NCBI RefSeq assembly: GCF_023074835.1
Contig: NZ_JALLGW010000001.1
Span: forward strand, 1,736,001 to 1,800,000
DNA length: 64,000 nucleotides
DNA from: Halomarina salina
Lineage (GTDB): Archaea > Halobacteriota > Halobacteria > Halobacteriales > Haloarculaceae
Direction: 5' to 3'
Shown: positions 1 through 9,198 of the stretch, piece after piece
Layout of the letters: every line of letters begins with the position of its first letter
Numbering within the stretch: position 1 is the stretch's first letter
The notes under the pieces: model-generated
Database searches by the model: none
The model's input: the letters and a program-made list of their open reading frames with translations, nothing else
Told to the model about the DNA's origin: nothing
Program-made: the position numbers and the translations under genes

Positions 1-20
1 GGCCGACGATTCGGTCCTCG

Positions 21-698
21 TCACCCCTCCTTATCGAACACGAGGCAGTAGCTGTGGTCGTAGCCGTAGCCGTACGTCCCCTCGCCGTCCTCGTCCTCGC
101 CCTCCCAGGTGACGACCACCTCTCCCTCGAACCAGAACCGCTCGGCGAGTACCTCCGCGACGTCCCACGCGAGCGTCGTCACCGCTCCCTCGAACGTCAT
201 GTTCGAGACGTCGACGAGGACGTGGCCGCCCTCTCCGAGCAGTCCGTCGACGTGGGCGAAGACACGTCCGAGGTCCGCGAGGTACTCGTCGTACTCCCGC
301 CCGCGCTCCTCGTAGTTCGTCAGGGGGTCGCGCTCCATCACCGCCAGCATGTACGGCGGCGAGGTGAGACAGCAGTCGGCCCGCGGGAAGCCGTCGTAAC
401 TCTCGGCGTCGAGTGCGTCGCCGTGGACGACTCGCTCGGGGTGGTCGAGTGCCTCGCGGACGAACGCGACCCGGTCGGCGTCGTACTCGACGCCGTAGGC
501 CTCGCGGTCCATGCGCTCGGCGACGCGGAGCGTCGTCCCGAATCCCGCGAACGGGTCGAGGACGGTGTCGCCGGGGTCGGTGAACTCGCCGAGGAAGTGT
601 TCGACGTACGATGCCGGGGTTCTGGGGTCGGCGTCGTCCGCGAACGCCTCCGGGAGCGCGAACTCGAACTCGTGGGCGAGGTGGAGGTACGTCTGCAC
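21..698 (-). CDS. Putative DNA methyltransferase (TSPPY type)
   Basis: A Rossmann-fold methyltransferase of about 225 residues. The SAM-binding motif DPFAGFGTT and, downstream, the catalytic motif TSPPYM are visible; this order (FxG before the PPY motif) and TSPPY rather than DPPY favour an N4-cytosine or N6-adenine DNA methylase, although TRM11-like RNA methylases share the fold. I chose the GTG at 698 because TTTTAC lies about 27 nt upstream (722-727), a leaderless haloarchaeal promoter. A longer reading from 779 would overlap the end of the neighbouring hydratase gene. No restriction endonuclease lies beside it in the window, so it would be an orphan methylase. Family assignment is firm, the substrate is not. 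Confidence 0.75.
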   Translation of the reverse strand: MQTYLHLAHEFEFALPEAFADDADPRTPASYVEHFLGEFTDPGDTVLDPFAGFGTTLRVAERMDREAYGVEYDADRVAFVREALDHPERVVHGDALDAESYDGFPRADCCLTSPPYMLAVMERDPLTNYEERGREYDEYLADLGRVFAHVDGLLGEGGHVLVDVSNMTFEGAVTTLAWDVAEVLAERFWFEGEVVVTWEGEDEDGEGTYGYGYDHSYCLVFDKEG

Positions 699-741
699 GG
701 GGCGTGAGAGGCGGAGCGGACGGTAAAACCTCTGCCCCCGA

Positions 742-1557
742 CTACCGGTCGACGCCCTCTCCGCCGCGTCCCTCGCCACCGGCGAACCGCGCCGCGCCCT
801 CGTCGGCGGCGTCGAGCGCCTTCGTCCCGTGCCACGCCTCGACTTTGAGTCCGGTCTCCAGGGACTCCCCGAGACCGTCGTACAGCGCCGCGCGGTCGGT
901 GCGGACCGTCGCCTGGGGATGCTCGGCGATGCCTTCGGCCAGTGAGCGGGCCGCCGCCAGCGCCTCGCCGGAGTCGACGACGCGGTCAGCGAGGCCCCAG
1001 TCGTGGGCCTCCTCGGCGTCGACCGCCCGCCCGGTCAGAATCATGTCGAGCGCCCGTCCTCGCCCGACGATGCGCGGGAGGCGCTGGGTGCCGCCGTCGA
1101 CGAGGGGGACGCCGAACCGCCGCTCGAAGCAGCCGAACGTGGCGTCCTCGGCGGCGACCCGCAGGTCACACCAGAGGGCGAGTTCCAGACCGCCCGCGAC
1201 GGCGTGGCCCTCGACGGCCGCGACGGTCGGCTTCTCCACCCGCATCCGGGAACAGCCCAGCCAGCCCTCGTCGCGGTCCTCCAGGTCCATCGCCTTCAGG
1301 TCCGCCCCGGCACAGAAGTCGTCGCCAGCGCCCGTGAGGACGCCCACCAGCGCCGCCTCGTCGGCGTCGAACCGTCGCCACGCGTCGCGCAGGCCGAGTG
1401 CGGTCCGGTCGTCGACCGCGTTGCGCGCGTCGGGGCGGTCGATAGTCACGACCGCGACGCCGCCGTCACGCTCGTAGCGGACCGTCTCGTGGTCGAAGGG
1501 TGCGTCGGGGTCGGTCGGGTCGTCGCTCCGGTCCCGGTGTTCGTCGGAGTCGCTCAT
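742..1557 (-). CDS. Enoyl-CoA hydratase/isomerase family protein
   Basis: A crotonase-fold protein of about 271 residues, probably hydrating trans-2-enoyl-CoA in beta-oxidation or a related CoA pathway in the cytoplasm. The oxyanion-hole segments GAGDDFCAGADL and GHAVAGGLELAL are present. Both acidic residues of true hydratases can be aligned: the Glu in GGLELAL and the Glu in FGCFERRFG, so hydratase rather than pure isomerase activity is likely. The first 25 residues are an acidic, low-complexity haloarchaeal tail. I use the internal ATG giving MSDSDEH because the upstream extension is Arg/Pro-rich and looks non-coding. It stands alone, without other beta-oxidation genes nearby, so its substrate is unknown. 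Confidence 0.85.
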   Translation of the reverse strand: MSDSDEHRDRSDDPTDPDAPFDHETVRYERDGGVAVVTIDRPDARNAVDDRTALGLRDAWRRFDADEAALVGVLTGAGDDFCAGADLKAMDLEDRDEGWLGCSRMRVEKPTVAAVEGHAVAGGLELALWCDLRVAAEDATFGCFERRFGVPLVDGGTQRLPRIVGRGRALDMILTGRAVDAEEAHDWGLADRVVDSGEALAAARSLAEGIAEHPQATVRTDRAALYDGLGESLETGLKVEAWHGTKALDAADEGAARFAGGEGRGGEGVDR

Positions 1558-1674
1558 GGACCACCCGCGTCGGGGAGCGAGAAGAAGCCTCGGCCGAGAC
1601 GGGACGGCCCGCTGAGGCACGGTCGGTCAGGTCGTGGCCCGGACTTTTGTCGTCCGGTCGCGTCGTGTGGCCCG

Positions 1675-2958
1675 ATGGTGATTCCCGACCCCGCCGCGAG
1701 CGACGAACTCGTCGTCCTGTTCGTCCAACTCGCCGTGGTGCTCCTGCTGGCGACTGGGTTGGGAGCGCTCGCGCGACGTGCCGGCGCGCCTCCCGTCGTC
1801 GGCGAACTGCTGACCGGCGTCGTGCTCGGCCCCTCTCTCCTCGGACTGGTCGCGCCCGACCTCTACGCGGCGCTGTTCCCCACGGACGCGACGACGCTCC
1901 TCCTCGGCGTCTCGTCGGTCTGTCTCGTCGTGCTGATGACGGTCGTCGGGTTCGAGACGGACCTCGCCGTCGCGCGGGCGAGACCGGGGCAGACACTGCT
2001 CGTCGCAGCGGGGAGCGTCGTCGTTCCGTTCGCGCTGGGTGGTGCGCTCGCCTTCCTCGCGCCCGACGTGGTCCTCGCCGACCCGGACGCCCGCCTCCCG
2101 TTCGTGCTGTTCGTCGCCACCGCGATGAGCATCTCCGCGATTCCCGTCGTCGCGCGCATCCTGCTCGACATGGGGCTGCTCGACGCGCCGTTCGGGCAAC
2201 TCGCGGTCGCCGTCGCCCTCGTCAACGACACGCTCGGCTGGCTGCTGCTCGCCGTCGTCGCCGGCATCGCCACGGGAGAGGGTGACGCGCTGGCGTCGCT
2301 GCCGGGCACCATCCTCGCGCTCGCTGGCATCGTCCTCGTCGCGCTCACTGCGGGCCGCTGGCTGGCGGACCGACTCGGTGACGTTGCCGACGGCGTCGCC
2401 CTGCCCACGGTCGTCGCCCTCGCATTGGGTGCGGGGGCGGCGACGCAGGCGCTCGGCGTCGAGGCGGTGCTGGGGGCGTTCCTCGTCGGGGCGCTCGCTC
2501 GGGAACGCGGGACGCTCGACGCCCGGACGCGCGAGGCGATGGAGTCCGTGACGCTGGCGATGTTCGCGCCCGTCTTCTTCGCCGTCGCCGGACTCCGCGT
2601 CGAACTGGGGGCGCTCGCGGACCCCGAGGTCGCGCTCGTCGGTCTCGTCGCGTTCGCCGTCGCGGTCGTCGGGAAGGTGGTCGGGACCGTCGGCGCGGCC
2701 ACGGTCGCGGGGTTCGAACGCCGCGAGTCGCTGGCGCTCGGGGCCGTGCTGAACGCCCGCGGCGCGATGGAGATAGTCGTCGCGACGGTGGGCCTCCGAC
2801 TCGGCGTGCTCAACGAGGCGGCCTACGCCATCGTCGTCTGCATCGCCATCGGGACGTCCGTGATGACGCCGCCGCTGGTTCGGTACGTCTACGGAGGGGG
2901 AGTGGCCGACGCCGCCTCCGAGCATGGTGTGGGGAGTCTGACCCGGTTCAGACGGTGA
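1675..2958 (+). CDS. CPA2-family cation/proton antiporter
   Basis: An integral membrane protein of about 427 residues with roughly 12-13 hydrophobic helices, matching the Na+/H+ exchanger domain of the monovalent cation:proton antiporter-2 (KefB/GerN/NapA) family. The family features are the N-terminal VGELLTGVVLGPSLLGL stretch and the ion-binding region around VALVNDTLGW, with Asn-Asp in helix 5. It ends right after the last helix, so the C-terminal TrkA-N regulatory domain of Kef channels is missing. It would export Na+ or K+ in exchange for protons. The start ATG at 1675 follows an ACTTTTG element by about 27 nt, consistent with leaderless transcription. Confidence 0.88.
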   Translation: MVIPDPAASDELVVLFVQLAVVLLLATGLGALARRAGAPPVVGELLTGVVLGPSLLGLVAPDLYAALFPTDATTLLLGVSSVCLVVLMTVVGFETDLAVARARPGQTLLVAAGSVVVPFALGGALAFLAPDVVLADPDARLPFVLFVATAMSISAIPVVARILLDMGLLDAPFGQLAVAVALVNDTLGWLLLAVVAGIATGEGDALASLPGTILALAGIVLVALTAGRWLADRLGDVADGVALPTVVALALGAGAATQALGVEAVLGAFLVGALARERGTLDARTREAMESVTLAMFAPVFFAVAGLRVELGALADPEVALVGLVAFAVAVVGKVVGTVGAATVAGFERRESLALGAVLNARGAMEIVVATVGLRLGVLNEAAYAIVVCIAIGTSVMTPPLVRYVYGGGVADAASEHGVGSLTRFRR

Positions 2959-2991
2959 GCGTGGTTCGTGCGCTCTGTTCGACGCAGCGAC

Positions 2992-3669
2992 TCAGACCGT
3001 GAAACCGCGCAGCACGCCCTGGCCGTCGGTGCCGGCGTGGAGGTCGGGCAGCGTCGCGCGTTCGGGGTGGGGCATCAACACGGCGACGGTGTCGCGGTCG
3101 CCCAGGACGCCCGCGACGTTCCCCTTCGACCCGTTCGGGTTCGCGTCGTCGGTGACGGTCCCCTCGGCGTCGCAGTAGCGGAACAGCACCCGATTCTCGT
3201 CGTCCAGTCGCGCGAGTTCCTCGTCGGTCGCCTCGAACCGGCCCTCGCCGTGGGCGATGGGGAAGGCGACCACGTCGCCCTCGTCGTAGGAGCGGGTCCA
3301 GGGCGTGTCGGCGTTCTCGACGCGCAGGTGGACGTGTTCGCACTGGAACCGGGCGCTCGCGTTCGTCGTGAACGCGCCGGGCGTCAGACCGGTCTCGCAG
3401 CCGATCTGTGCGCCGTTACAGATGCCGAGGACGGGCGTCCCGTTCGCCGCGCGCTCGCGGACCTCGGCCATCACCGGCGCGCGGGCGGCCATCGCCCCGG
3501 CTCGGAGGTAGTCGCCGTAGGAGAACCCGCCGGGGAGGACGATGCCGTCCGTCTCGTCGGGCAGGCCGTCCTCGAACCAGACGCGTTCGGCGTCGACGCC
3601 GAGGTGGGCGAGCGCCCGGACCGCGTCGCGGTCGCAGTTCGACCCGCCGAACTGCAGTACGGAGATCAT
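2992..3669 (-). CDS. purQ: Phosphoribosylformylglycinamidine synthase, glutaminase subunit PurQ
   Basis: The class I glutamine amidotransferase subunit of FGAM synthase, 225 residues, the usual length for stand-alone PurQ. It hydrolyses glutamine and passes ammonia to PurL in step four of de novo purine synthesis. The nucleophile elbow GICNGAQIG holds the catalytic Cys, and PHPER supplies the His and Glu of the triad. The N-terminal ISVLQFGGSNCDRD and PGGFSYGDYLRAGAMAA are PurQ hallmarks. Its ATG overlaps the purS stop codon as ATGA (3666-3669), so the two subunits are translationally coupled. PurL is not in the window. Confidence 0.96.
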   Translation of the reverse strand: MISVLQFGGSNCDRDAVRALAHLGVDAERVWFEDGLPDETDGIVLPGGFSYGDYLRAGAMAARAPVMAEVRERAANGTPVLGICNGAQIGCETGLTPGAFTTNASARFQCEHVHLRVENADTPWTRSYDEGDVVAFPIAHGEGRFEATDEELARLDDENRVLFRYCDAEGTVTDDANPNGSKGNVAGVLGDRDTVAVLMPHPERATLPDLHAGTDGQGVLRGFTV

Positions 3670-3917
3670 CGCTCGGCGACGCTCACGTCGTAGTCGTGGA
3701 TGGTCGGGTTCGCGAGCAGGCGCTGGGCCATCTCGTCGGCGCGGGTCGCGGCCACGTCCGCCGACTCGGCGTCGAGGTCGACCTCGAATCGGTCCGCCGA
3801 GCGCAGGCCGTCGACCTCGAACCCGAGGCGTTCGAGCGCGCGCTTCGTCGTCTCGGCCTCCGGGTCGAGGACGCCGTTCTTGAGTCGAACGGTCACGGTC
3901 GCCGTGTAGGCGGTCAT
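3666..3917 (-). CDS. purS: Phosphoribosylformylglycinamidine synthase subunit PurS
   Basis: An 83-residue protein beginning TAYTATVTVRLKNGVLDPEA and containing the GFEVDGLRSADRFEVDL segment, both typical of PurS, the small structural subunit that bridges PurL and PurQ in the archaeal/Gram-positive FGAM synthase complex. A longer upstream reading is possible, but starting at this Met gives the normal PurS length (80-90 residues). It is the first gene of a two-gene operon with purQ, with a 4-nt overlap. Function is secure from length, motifs and its partner. Confidence 0.95.
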   Translation of the reverse strand: MTAYTATVTVRLKNGVLDPEAETTKRALERLGFEVDGLRSADRFEVDLDAESADVAATRADEMAQRLLANPTIHDYDVSVAER

Positions 3918-4120
3918 CGGTCGTGTAGGCGTGGTCGTGCACGAAAACGCTTGTGGGTTCTCCCCGGTGTGCACGTTCGTGGTGTCCTCTCGCGGGTCCG
4001 TGCAGCGTGGCCACGTGGCTTGCGAGTGCGCCGACCGTCTCTGCGTGGTGGTCGAGACCGTCTCACGCGGGATGCCCAGGCAGGCTGAAGGACTATCGAC
4101 AGCGGTTGGGACCGTCCCGT

Positions 4121-5455
4121 ATGCGCCTCGTCCGAGTCCTCGTTCCCGAAGCGGAGTACGCGCCGGTGGCAGACGACCTGCGAGCGGAGGGGTTCGAGGT
4201 GGTCACCAGTCGCGCGTACGACGACGCGGGCGAGACCACGGGGTCGTGGCTGCTCGAACTGCCGGTCCCGAACGCGGCCGTGGGGAAGGTGTTCGAGATC
4301 GTCGAGGAGACCGACGTCAGCGAGGAGGTGTACACGGTCGTCCTCGAAGCCGAGGCCGTCGCCACACCGAAGAGCGACGAACTGCGCGACCGATACTCGG
4401 GCGACTACGCGCCCCTGACGTGGGCGGAACTGCGGGCGAAGGCCCAGGACCTCACCGCCGACCGCTACAGCTACGTCGGGATGATGGTCCTCAGCGCCAT
4501 CATCGCGACGGCGGCACTGCTGATGGACTCGCCGGCGGTGCTGGTCGGGTCGATGGTCATCGCGCCGCTGGTCAGTCCCGTCATCACCGCGAGCGTCGGG
4601 GCGCTCACGGCCGACCGGGAGATGCTCACGGCGAGCCTCGTTCGGCAGGTCGGAGGCGTCGCCGTCGCTGTCCTCGCGGCGACGCTGGTGAGCTTCGCGT
4701 TCCGATTCGGGCCGGTCGCACCCGCGCCGCTCGACGTCTCCGGCATCGAACTCGTCGGCCTCCGGATGTCACCGGGGGTGCTCGCGCTCGTCGTGGGGGC
4801 GGCCTCGGGGGCGGCCGCCGCGTTCGCGTTCGTCACGCGCGGGACGACCGAACTCGTCGGCGTGATGATCGCGGCGGCGCTCGTCCCGGCGGCCGCGGCG
4901 ACGGGCGTCGGTATCGCCTGGGGGTCGTACACCCTCGCGTTCGGGACGATGGCGCTCCTGTTCGTCACGCTCGTCCTCATCAACGGCTGTATGGCCGGCA
5001 CGCTCGTGGTGCTCGGCTACTGGCCGCTCGGCGACGTCGAGGTGCTCTCCTGGCGACCTGCGGCCGTCGTCGTCGGGGCCTGTCTCCTCGTCGCGCTCGC
5101 GACGGTCGCCGGCGTCGGTGGGCACGTCGGCTACGCGACCGGTGCGAAGGCGGCAGTCGGGGACGTCGTCGAACGCCCGGCCTACGCCGAGGTGAAGGTG
5201 CTCTCGACGAGCGCCCAGTACGCGGCCACCCCAGCGAGCGAACCGCGGAACGTGTCGGTCGTGCTCAGTCGCCCGGCCTCCTCGCAGGTGAACGGGTCGC
5301 ACCTCGCGGGCGCGCTCTCCGAACACATCACCGCCGAGACCGGTCAGCCGACGACGGTCGACGTCCGGTTCCATGAGTACTACCGGTCGCGGGGGGCGAC
5401 CGCGACGAACTCGACGGGGCCGACAGCAGCGACCCTGCCGATCCAGGCGACGTGA
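4121..5455 (+). CDS. DUF389 (TIGR00341-type) membrane protein
   Basis: A 444-residue protein. Residues 1-120 form a soluble alpha/beta region starting MRLVRVLVPEAEY, with ferredoxin-like character. Residues 120-360 form a DUF389 membrane domain with five or six hydrophobic helices, including the family-typical MDSPAVLVGSMVIAPLVSP. The C-terminal 90 residues are soluble again and probably extracytoplasmic. DUF389 proteins are widespread in haloarchaea but their transport or signalling role is undefined. The start is the Met immediately before the conserved RLVRVLVPE. It lies between purS and purU but is divergent from purS, so no functional link to purines should be assumed. Confidence 0.85.
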   Translation: MRLVRVLVPEAEYAPVADDLRAEGFEVVTSRAYDDAGETTGSWLLELPVPNAAVGKVFEIVEETDVSEEVYTVVLEAEAVATPKSDELRDRYSGDYAPLTWAELRAKAQDLTADRYSYVGMMVLSAIIATAALLMDSPAVLVGSMVIAPLVSPVITASVGALTADREMLTASLVRQVGGVAVAVLAATLVSFAFRFGPVAPAPLDVSGIELVGLRMSPGVLALVVGAASGAAAAFAFVTRGTTELVGVMIAAALVPAAAATGVGIAWGSYTLAFGTMALLFVTLVLINGCMAGTLVVLGYWPLGDVEVLSWRPAAVVVGACLLVALATVAGVGGHVGYATGAKAAVGDVVERPAYAEVKVLSTSAQYAATPASEPRNVSVVLSRPASSQVNGSHLAGALSEHITAETGQPTTVDVRFHEYYRSRGATATNSTGPTAATLPIQAT

Positions 5456-5515
5456 CCGACGCGACGGCGGTGCGCGGAACGTCGCGTTTTTCACCGCCGA
5501 TTGCCAGGTGACGCC

Positions 5516-5545
5516 ATGAACCGTTTCGACCGGAGGCGACGATGA
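5516..5545 (+). CDS. Possible 9-codon leader ORF overlapping purU
   Basis: An ATG at 5516 opens a nine-codon frame encoding MNRFDRRRR that ends in a TGA overlapping the purU start as ATGA (5542-5545). A GTTTTT element at 5486-5491 lies about 27 nt before this ATG, the spacing expected for a leaderless transcript starting exactly here. A GGAGG at 5532-5536 sits six nt ahead of the purU ATG. The arrangement suggests a translated leader coupled to purU. The five basic residues at the end make an attenuator conceivable. Not a proven gene. Confidence 0.4.
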   Translation: MNRFDRRRR

Positions 5546-6501
5546 CCCGGAACCTCGCGCAGGTCACCGTCGTCGGCGACGACAAGAAGGGCATTATCGC
5601 TCGCGTGACGACGCTGCTGTTCGAACGCGGCGTCAACGTCGAGGACCTCGACCAGGCCGTCCAGGACGGCGTCTTCCGGATGACGCTCCACGTGGACATC
5701 AGCGACATGGTCGTCAAGGAGGAGACGCTCCGCGAGGTGCTCGACGACCTCGGCGAGGAACTCGGACAGGACATCTCCATCCGGTTCCCCGGCGACCGGG
5801 ACACCGACCGCATCGCGGTCCTCGTGACGAAGGAGTCACACTGTCTGGAGGCGCTCATCGAGGCGCGGGAGGAGGGCCGACTCGACGCCGAACTGTCGGT
5901 CGTCGTCGGCAACCACGACCACCTCGCCGACCTCGCCGAAGATGCCGGAATCCCGTTCTACGACATCGGCGACGGGTCGGGGTCCCCCGACGAGGAGTGG
6001 CTGCTGGACATCCTCGACGAACACGACGTGGACCTCGTGGTGCTGGCGCGGTACATGCGCATCCTCAGCCCGAACGTCGTGTTCCGCTACGAGGACCGCA
6101 TCATCAACGTCCACCCGTCGCTCCTCCCGGCGTTCCCCGGCGCGGAGGCGTACCGGCAGGCCCGCGAGGAGGGCGTCCGCATCGCGGGCGTCACCGCCCA
6201 CTACGTCACGACCGACCTCGACCAGGGGCCCATCATCACGCAACGAGCGTTCGACGTGCCCGACGGCGCTGCCCCCGAAGACCTCGAAGCGCGCGGCCAG
6301 CCGCTCGAAGCCGAGGCGCTCGTCGAGGCCGTCACGCTCCACCTCGACGACGCGACGACGGTGTACCACGGCCGCACGCACCTCCGCGAGGACGTGGAAG
6401 ACGACGACTACCAGCTCGGCCTCCCCGGCGTCGCACAGGACGCGAATCCCGAGGAGCCGACCGACGAGGGAGTCACCCAGACGCCCGACGCCGACGACTG
6501 A
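5542..6501 (+). CDS. purU: Formyltetrahydrofolate deformylase PurU
   Basis: A 319-residue protein with an N-terminal ACT domain (residues 5-85; QVTVVGDDKKGIIARVT) followed by a formyltransferase-fold hydrolase domain. NVHPSLLPAFPGA carries the catalytic Asn and His, and TAHYVTTDLDQGPII carries the catalytic Asp. It hydrolyses 10-formyl-THF to formate and THF, supplying formate or balancing one-carbon pools for purine synthesis; a formyltransferase role cannot be excluded in archaea. The acidic C-terminal tail of about 35 residues is a halophilic addition. A GGAGG ribosome-binding site precedes the ATG, and a short upstream frame overlaps it. Confidence 0.92.
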   Translation: MTRNLAQVTVVGDDKKGIIARVTTLLFERGVNVEDLDQAVQDGVFRMTLHVDISDMVVKEETLREVLDDLGEELGQDISIRFPGDRDTDRIAVLVTKESHCLEALIEAREEGRLDAELSVVVGNHDHLADLAEDAGIPFYDIGDGSGSPDEEWLLDILDEHDVDLVVLARYMRILSPNVVFRYEDRIINVHPSLLPAFPGAEAYRQAREEGVRIAGVTAHYVTTDLDQGPIITQRAFDVPDGAAPEDLEARGQPLEAEALVEAVTLHLDDATTVYHGRTHLREDVEDDDYQLGLPGVAQDANPEEPTDEGVTQTPDADD

Positions 6502-6542
6502 ACGCGAGCGGTGTTCGCTCCGGCGAACACAGCGTTTCTGCG

Positions 6543-7568
6543 TTACAGGTCGCGGACGGCAGCTACCGCCTCGTCCATCGACGGCGCGTCGAACAGGTCG
6601 CGACCGAGGTAGCGGTTCGCGCCGGCGCAGTAGTAGTCGCTGACGACCCGAATCACGCGCTCGTCGAGCGGTTCGGGGTCGCGCTCGCACAACTCGCGCC
6701 AGTCGGCCACGTCGCGCTCCTTCGCTTCCTCCTTCGCCGCCGCCACCGCTTCGACCCACTCGGGCTGGGTGCGCTTGTGGTACTGCCGGACGACCTCCTT
6801 CGACACCTGCTGGCCGTCGTAGGCGAACCGGTTCTCGTCGAACGTGCCGACCACGTCCGCGACGCGCACCTCGCCCTCGTAGAACAGGCACTCTATCTTC
6901 CCGTCCTCGTGGGTGAACCCGCGCTCCGCGGCGCGGTCGGTGACGAGTTCGTTCACGCGCCGGGCGACCGATTCGAGTGCGTCGACGCTCGCCGCGCCCG
7001 CGATGCGGTCGGCCTCCTCGCGGGCGAGGTACCTGTCGGACTCCTCGTACTTCGTCGAGAACTCGACCAGCGGCTCGGGGAGCGTGACGGCCTCTTCGGG
7101 CCACGTCCCGCCGTCGAGTCCGACCGCCTCGGGGGTCGTCCGGGAGCGGAGACTCGACCCGACCGGGACCCGGTTGCGGAAGACGATTTCGAGCGGGACG
7201 AGGTAGTTCTCGCCCGCGTCGTGGTGGTAGGCGTCGTAGTCGTACGTGCGGCCCTCGTGGGGCAGGTCGGGGACCTGCGTCAGGTCGATGGCCATCTCGC
7301 GTGGTGGGTCGTCCACGTCGGCGAGCGGGACCGGTTCCTCGCCGTCGTCGGGGACGACGCCGCGGTAGTGCGTCGGCACGCCCTCGGCGTCGAGCAGTTC
7401 GAAGTTCGCCGCGCCCATCGCGCAGAGCGCCCGCCCCTTCCCCGGAATCGGGTCGGGCATCTGCCCCCAGTCGAAGACGGAGTACGCGTCGGTGAAGACG
7501 AACGACCCGCGTCCGAGCGAGTCGGCCGTGGCCGCCTCCTCGACCCGGAACTCCTTCACACTCGTCAT
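6543..7568 (-). CDS. purC: Phosphoribosylaminoimidazole-succinocarboxamide synthase PurC
   Basis: SAICAR synthetase, 341 residues, longer than bacterial PurC (about 240) but normal for haloarchaea. It joins CAIR and aspartate using ATP in purine synthesis. Seen: the nucleotide-binding N-terminus [27 protein letters not shown] in pieces, the central [16 protein letters not shown] (the conserved substrate-binding EVIVRNxxxGS equivalent), and [20 protein letters not shown] (the DE-containing metal/ATP loop). The start is the Met just before TSVKEF; the upstream extension is Arg/Pro-rich noise. It is convergent with purU, and three further purine genes lie within 5 kb. Confidence 0.9.
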   Translation of the reverse strand: MTSVKEFRVEEAATADSLGRGSFVFTDAYSVFDWGQMPDPIPGKGRALCAMGAANFELLDAEGVPTHYRGVVPDDGEEPVPLADVDDPPREMAIDLTQVPDLPHEGRTYDYDAYHHDAGENYLVPLEIVFRNRVPVGSSLRSRTTPEAVGLDGGTWPEEAVTLPEPLVEFSTKYEESDRYLAREEADRIAGAASVDALESVARRVNELVTDRAAERGFTHEDGKIECLFYEGEVRVADVVGTFDENRFAYDGQQVSKEVVRQYHKRTQPEWVEAVAAAKEEAKERDVADWRELCERDPEPLDERVIRVVSDYYCAGANRYLGRDLFDAPSMDEAVAAVRDL

Positions 7569-7729
7569 GGACGTGGGTGGTCCGCCGCGTAGCAAAGGAG
7601 TTTCTATGCACGGTCGTGCGACTCGGCGGGTGTGGTGTTCACGTGTCGGCGTCGGGCTCGCTCGCCCGTCACCGGCGACGCTCACCGGTAGCCGGTGTGG
7701 TTTTACCGTTCGAGGCGGGAGTGTCACCG

Positions 7730-9112
7730 ATGGAACGGTTGCCGACGAACGTGCCGCGGGGCCGCTTCGAGTTCGCACACCGCCCGGAGACCGACCAGTC
7801 GTTCGAGAACGCGCTGGCGAAGGTGCGGGCGGGCGAGCGGTTGACCGTCGACGACGGCATCGAACTGCTGACGACGGGCACCGGATTCGACGGCATCGAC
7901 CCGCGCCGGAAGGAACTCGTCCTCGAGGCCGCCGACCAGCGCCGCGCCGAGCAGGTCGGCGAGGAGGTGACGTTCGTCGCCAACCTCAACAACAACGTCA
8001 CGACGGCCTGCAACACGGGCTGTCTGTTCTGCAACTTCAAGGACCCGGCTGGCGAGTTCGAAGCTGGGAACGTCCCCGAAGAGGAGGTCGCCCACGAGGA
8101 ACGCGGGTTCACGAAGACGCCCGAGGAGTCGCGTCGACTCGTCCGGGACGCCATCGAGCGCGGCATCTACGAGGTGACGTCCGTCTCGGGGCTCCACCCG
8201 GCGCTGGCACTCGACGAGGACCACCTGGAAGCGCTCGACGCGCAGGGCGGCCCGAACTACAAGCCCGCCTCGATGTACGCGACGGACCCCGGCACGTACG
8301 TCGAGCAACTGGAGGCGATGGCCGTCGACGGCGTCCACCTCCACTCGATGACGCCCGAGGAGGCCGCCCACGCACGCCGCGGGACCGAGAAGTCCTACGT
8401 GCAGGTGTACGGTCGCCTCCAGGAGGCGGGGCTGGACTCGGTGCCCGGCACGGCCGCCGAGATACTGGTCGACGAGGTCCGCGACGTCATCTGCCCGCAG
8501 AAGATAGACTCCGGCGAGTGGGTCGCAGCGATGGAGGCGGCCGCGTCGCTCGGCCTCGACATGACGGCGACCATCATGTACGGTCACGTCGAGAACGAGG
8601 CGCACCGCGTGCAGCACCTCGACGTGGTCCGGGACCTCCAGGACCGAACGGGAGCCATCACCGAGTTCGTCCCGCTGTCGTTCGTCCACCACGACACGCC
8701 GCTGGCCGAGGAGGGGATGGTGACGACGGGGGCGACGCAGGCCGAGGACGAACTGCTGATGGCCGTCTCCAGGCTCTACCTCGACAACGTCGACAACCTC
8801 CAGTCGTCGTGGGTGAAGTACGGCGACGAACTCGGCCTGAAGATGCTCTCGTGTGGCGCGAACGACTTCATGGGCACCATCCTCTCCGAGGAGATAACGA
8901 AACGCGCGGGCGGCGAGTTCGGCGAGTTCCGGTCGGTCCGGGAGTACGTCGACATGATAACGGCCGTCGGCCGCGTGCCCGTCGAGCGCTCGACGGACTA
9001 CCGCCAGCGACGGGTCGTCGACCCCGAGGAGGGGCCGTTCGGGCCGACACTCGGCCCGGAAGCCGACGGGACGCCGCTCGTCGACCGGTCGAAAGCGCTC
9101 GCCGACGACTGA
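7730..9112 (+). CDS. cofH: 5-amino-6-(D-ribitylamino)uracil--L-tyrosine 4-hydroxyphenyl transferase CofH (FO synthase subunit 2)
   Basis: A radical SAM enzyme of 460 residues. The CxxxCxxC cluster motif is [10 protein letters not shown] near residue 100; [13 protein letters not shown] and [10 protein letters not shown] are CofH-type. With CofG it makes FO, the deazaflavin chromophore of coenzyme F420, from tyrosine and a riboflavin precursor. The ATG at 7730 follows GTTTTACC (7700-7707) by about 27 nt, so it is probably leaderless; the longer upstream reading lacks conserved sequence. cofG and cofC lie 3-5 kb downstream on the opposite strand, supporting the assignment. Confidence 0.94.
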   Translation: MERLPTNVPRGRFEFAHRPETDQSFENALAKVRAGERLTVDDGIELLTTGTGFDGIDPRRKELVLEAADQRRAEQVGEEVTFVANLNNNVTTACNTGCLFCNFKDPAGEFEAGNVPEEEVAHEERGFTKTPEESRRLVRDAIERGIYEVTSVSGLHPALALDEDHLEALDAQGGPNYKPASMYATDPGTYVEQLEAMAVDGVHLHSMTPEEAAHARRGTEKSYVQVYGRLQEAGLDSVPGTAAEILVDEVRDVICPQKIDSGEWVAAMEAAASLGLDMTATIMYGHVENEAHRVQHLDVVRDLQDRTGAITEFVPLSFVHHDTPLAEEGMVTTGATQAEDELLMAVSRLYLDNVDNLQSSWVKYGDELGLKMLSCGANDFMGTILSEEITKRAGGEFGEFRSVREYVDMITAVGRVPVERSTDYRQRRVVDPEEGPFGPTLGPEADGTPLVDRSKALADD

Positions 9113-9198
9113 AGGAGGGCCGACGAGGGAGCACGGCCAGACCGCGACGCGTCCGAACGGGGAGTGAGAACCGTTTCTAACGGCGACGAGGCGCCCGC

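Noticed and set aside
5836-7611. A long minus-strand frame crossing purU and purC
   Set aside because: Low-complexity Arg/Gly-rich translation, antisense to purU and out of frame with purC; both real genes have full catalytic motifs.
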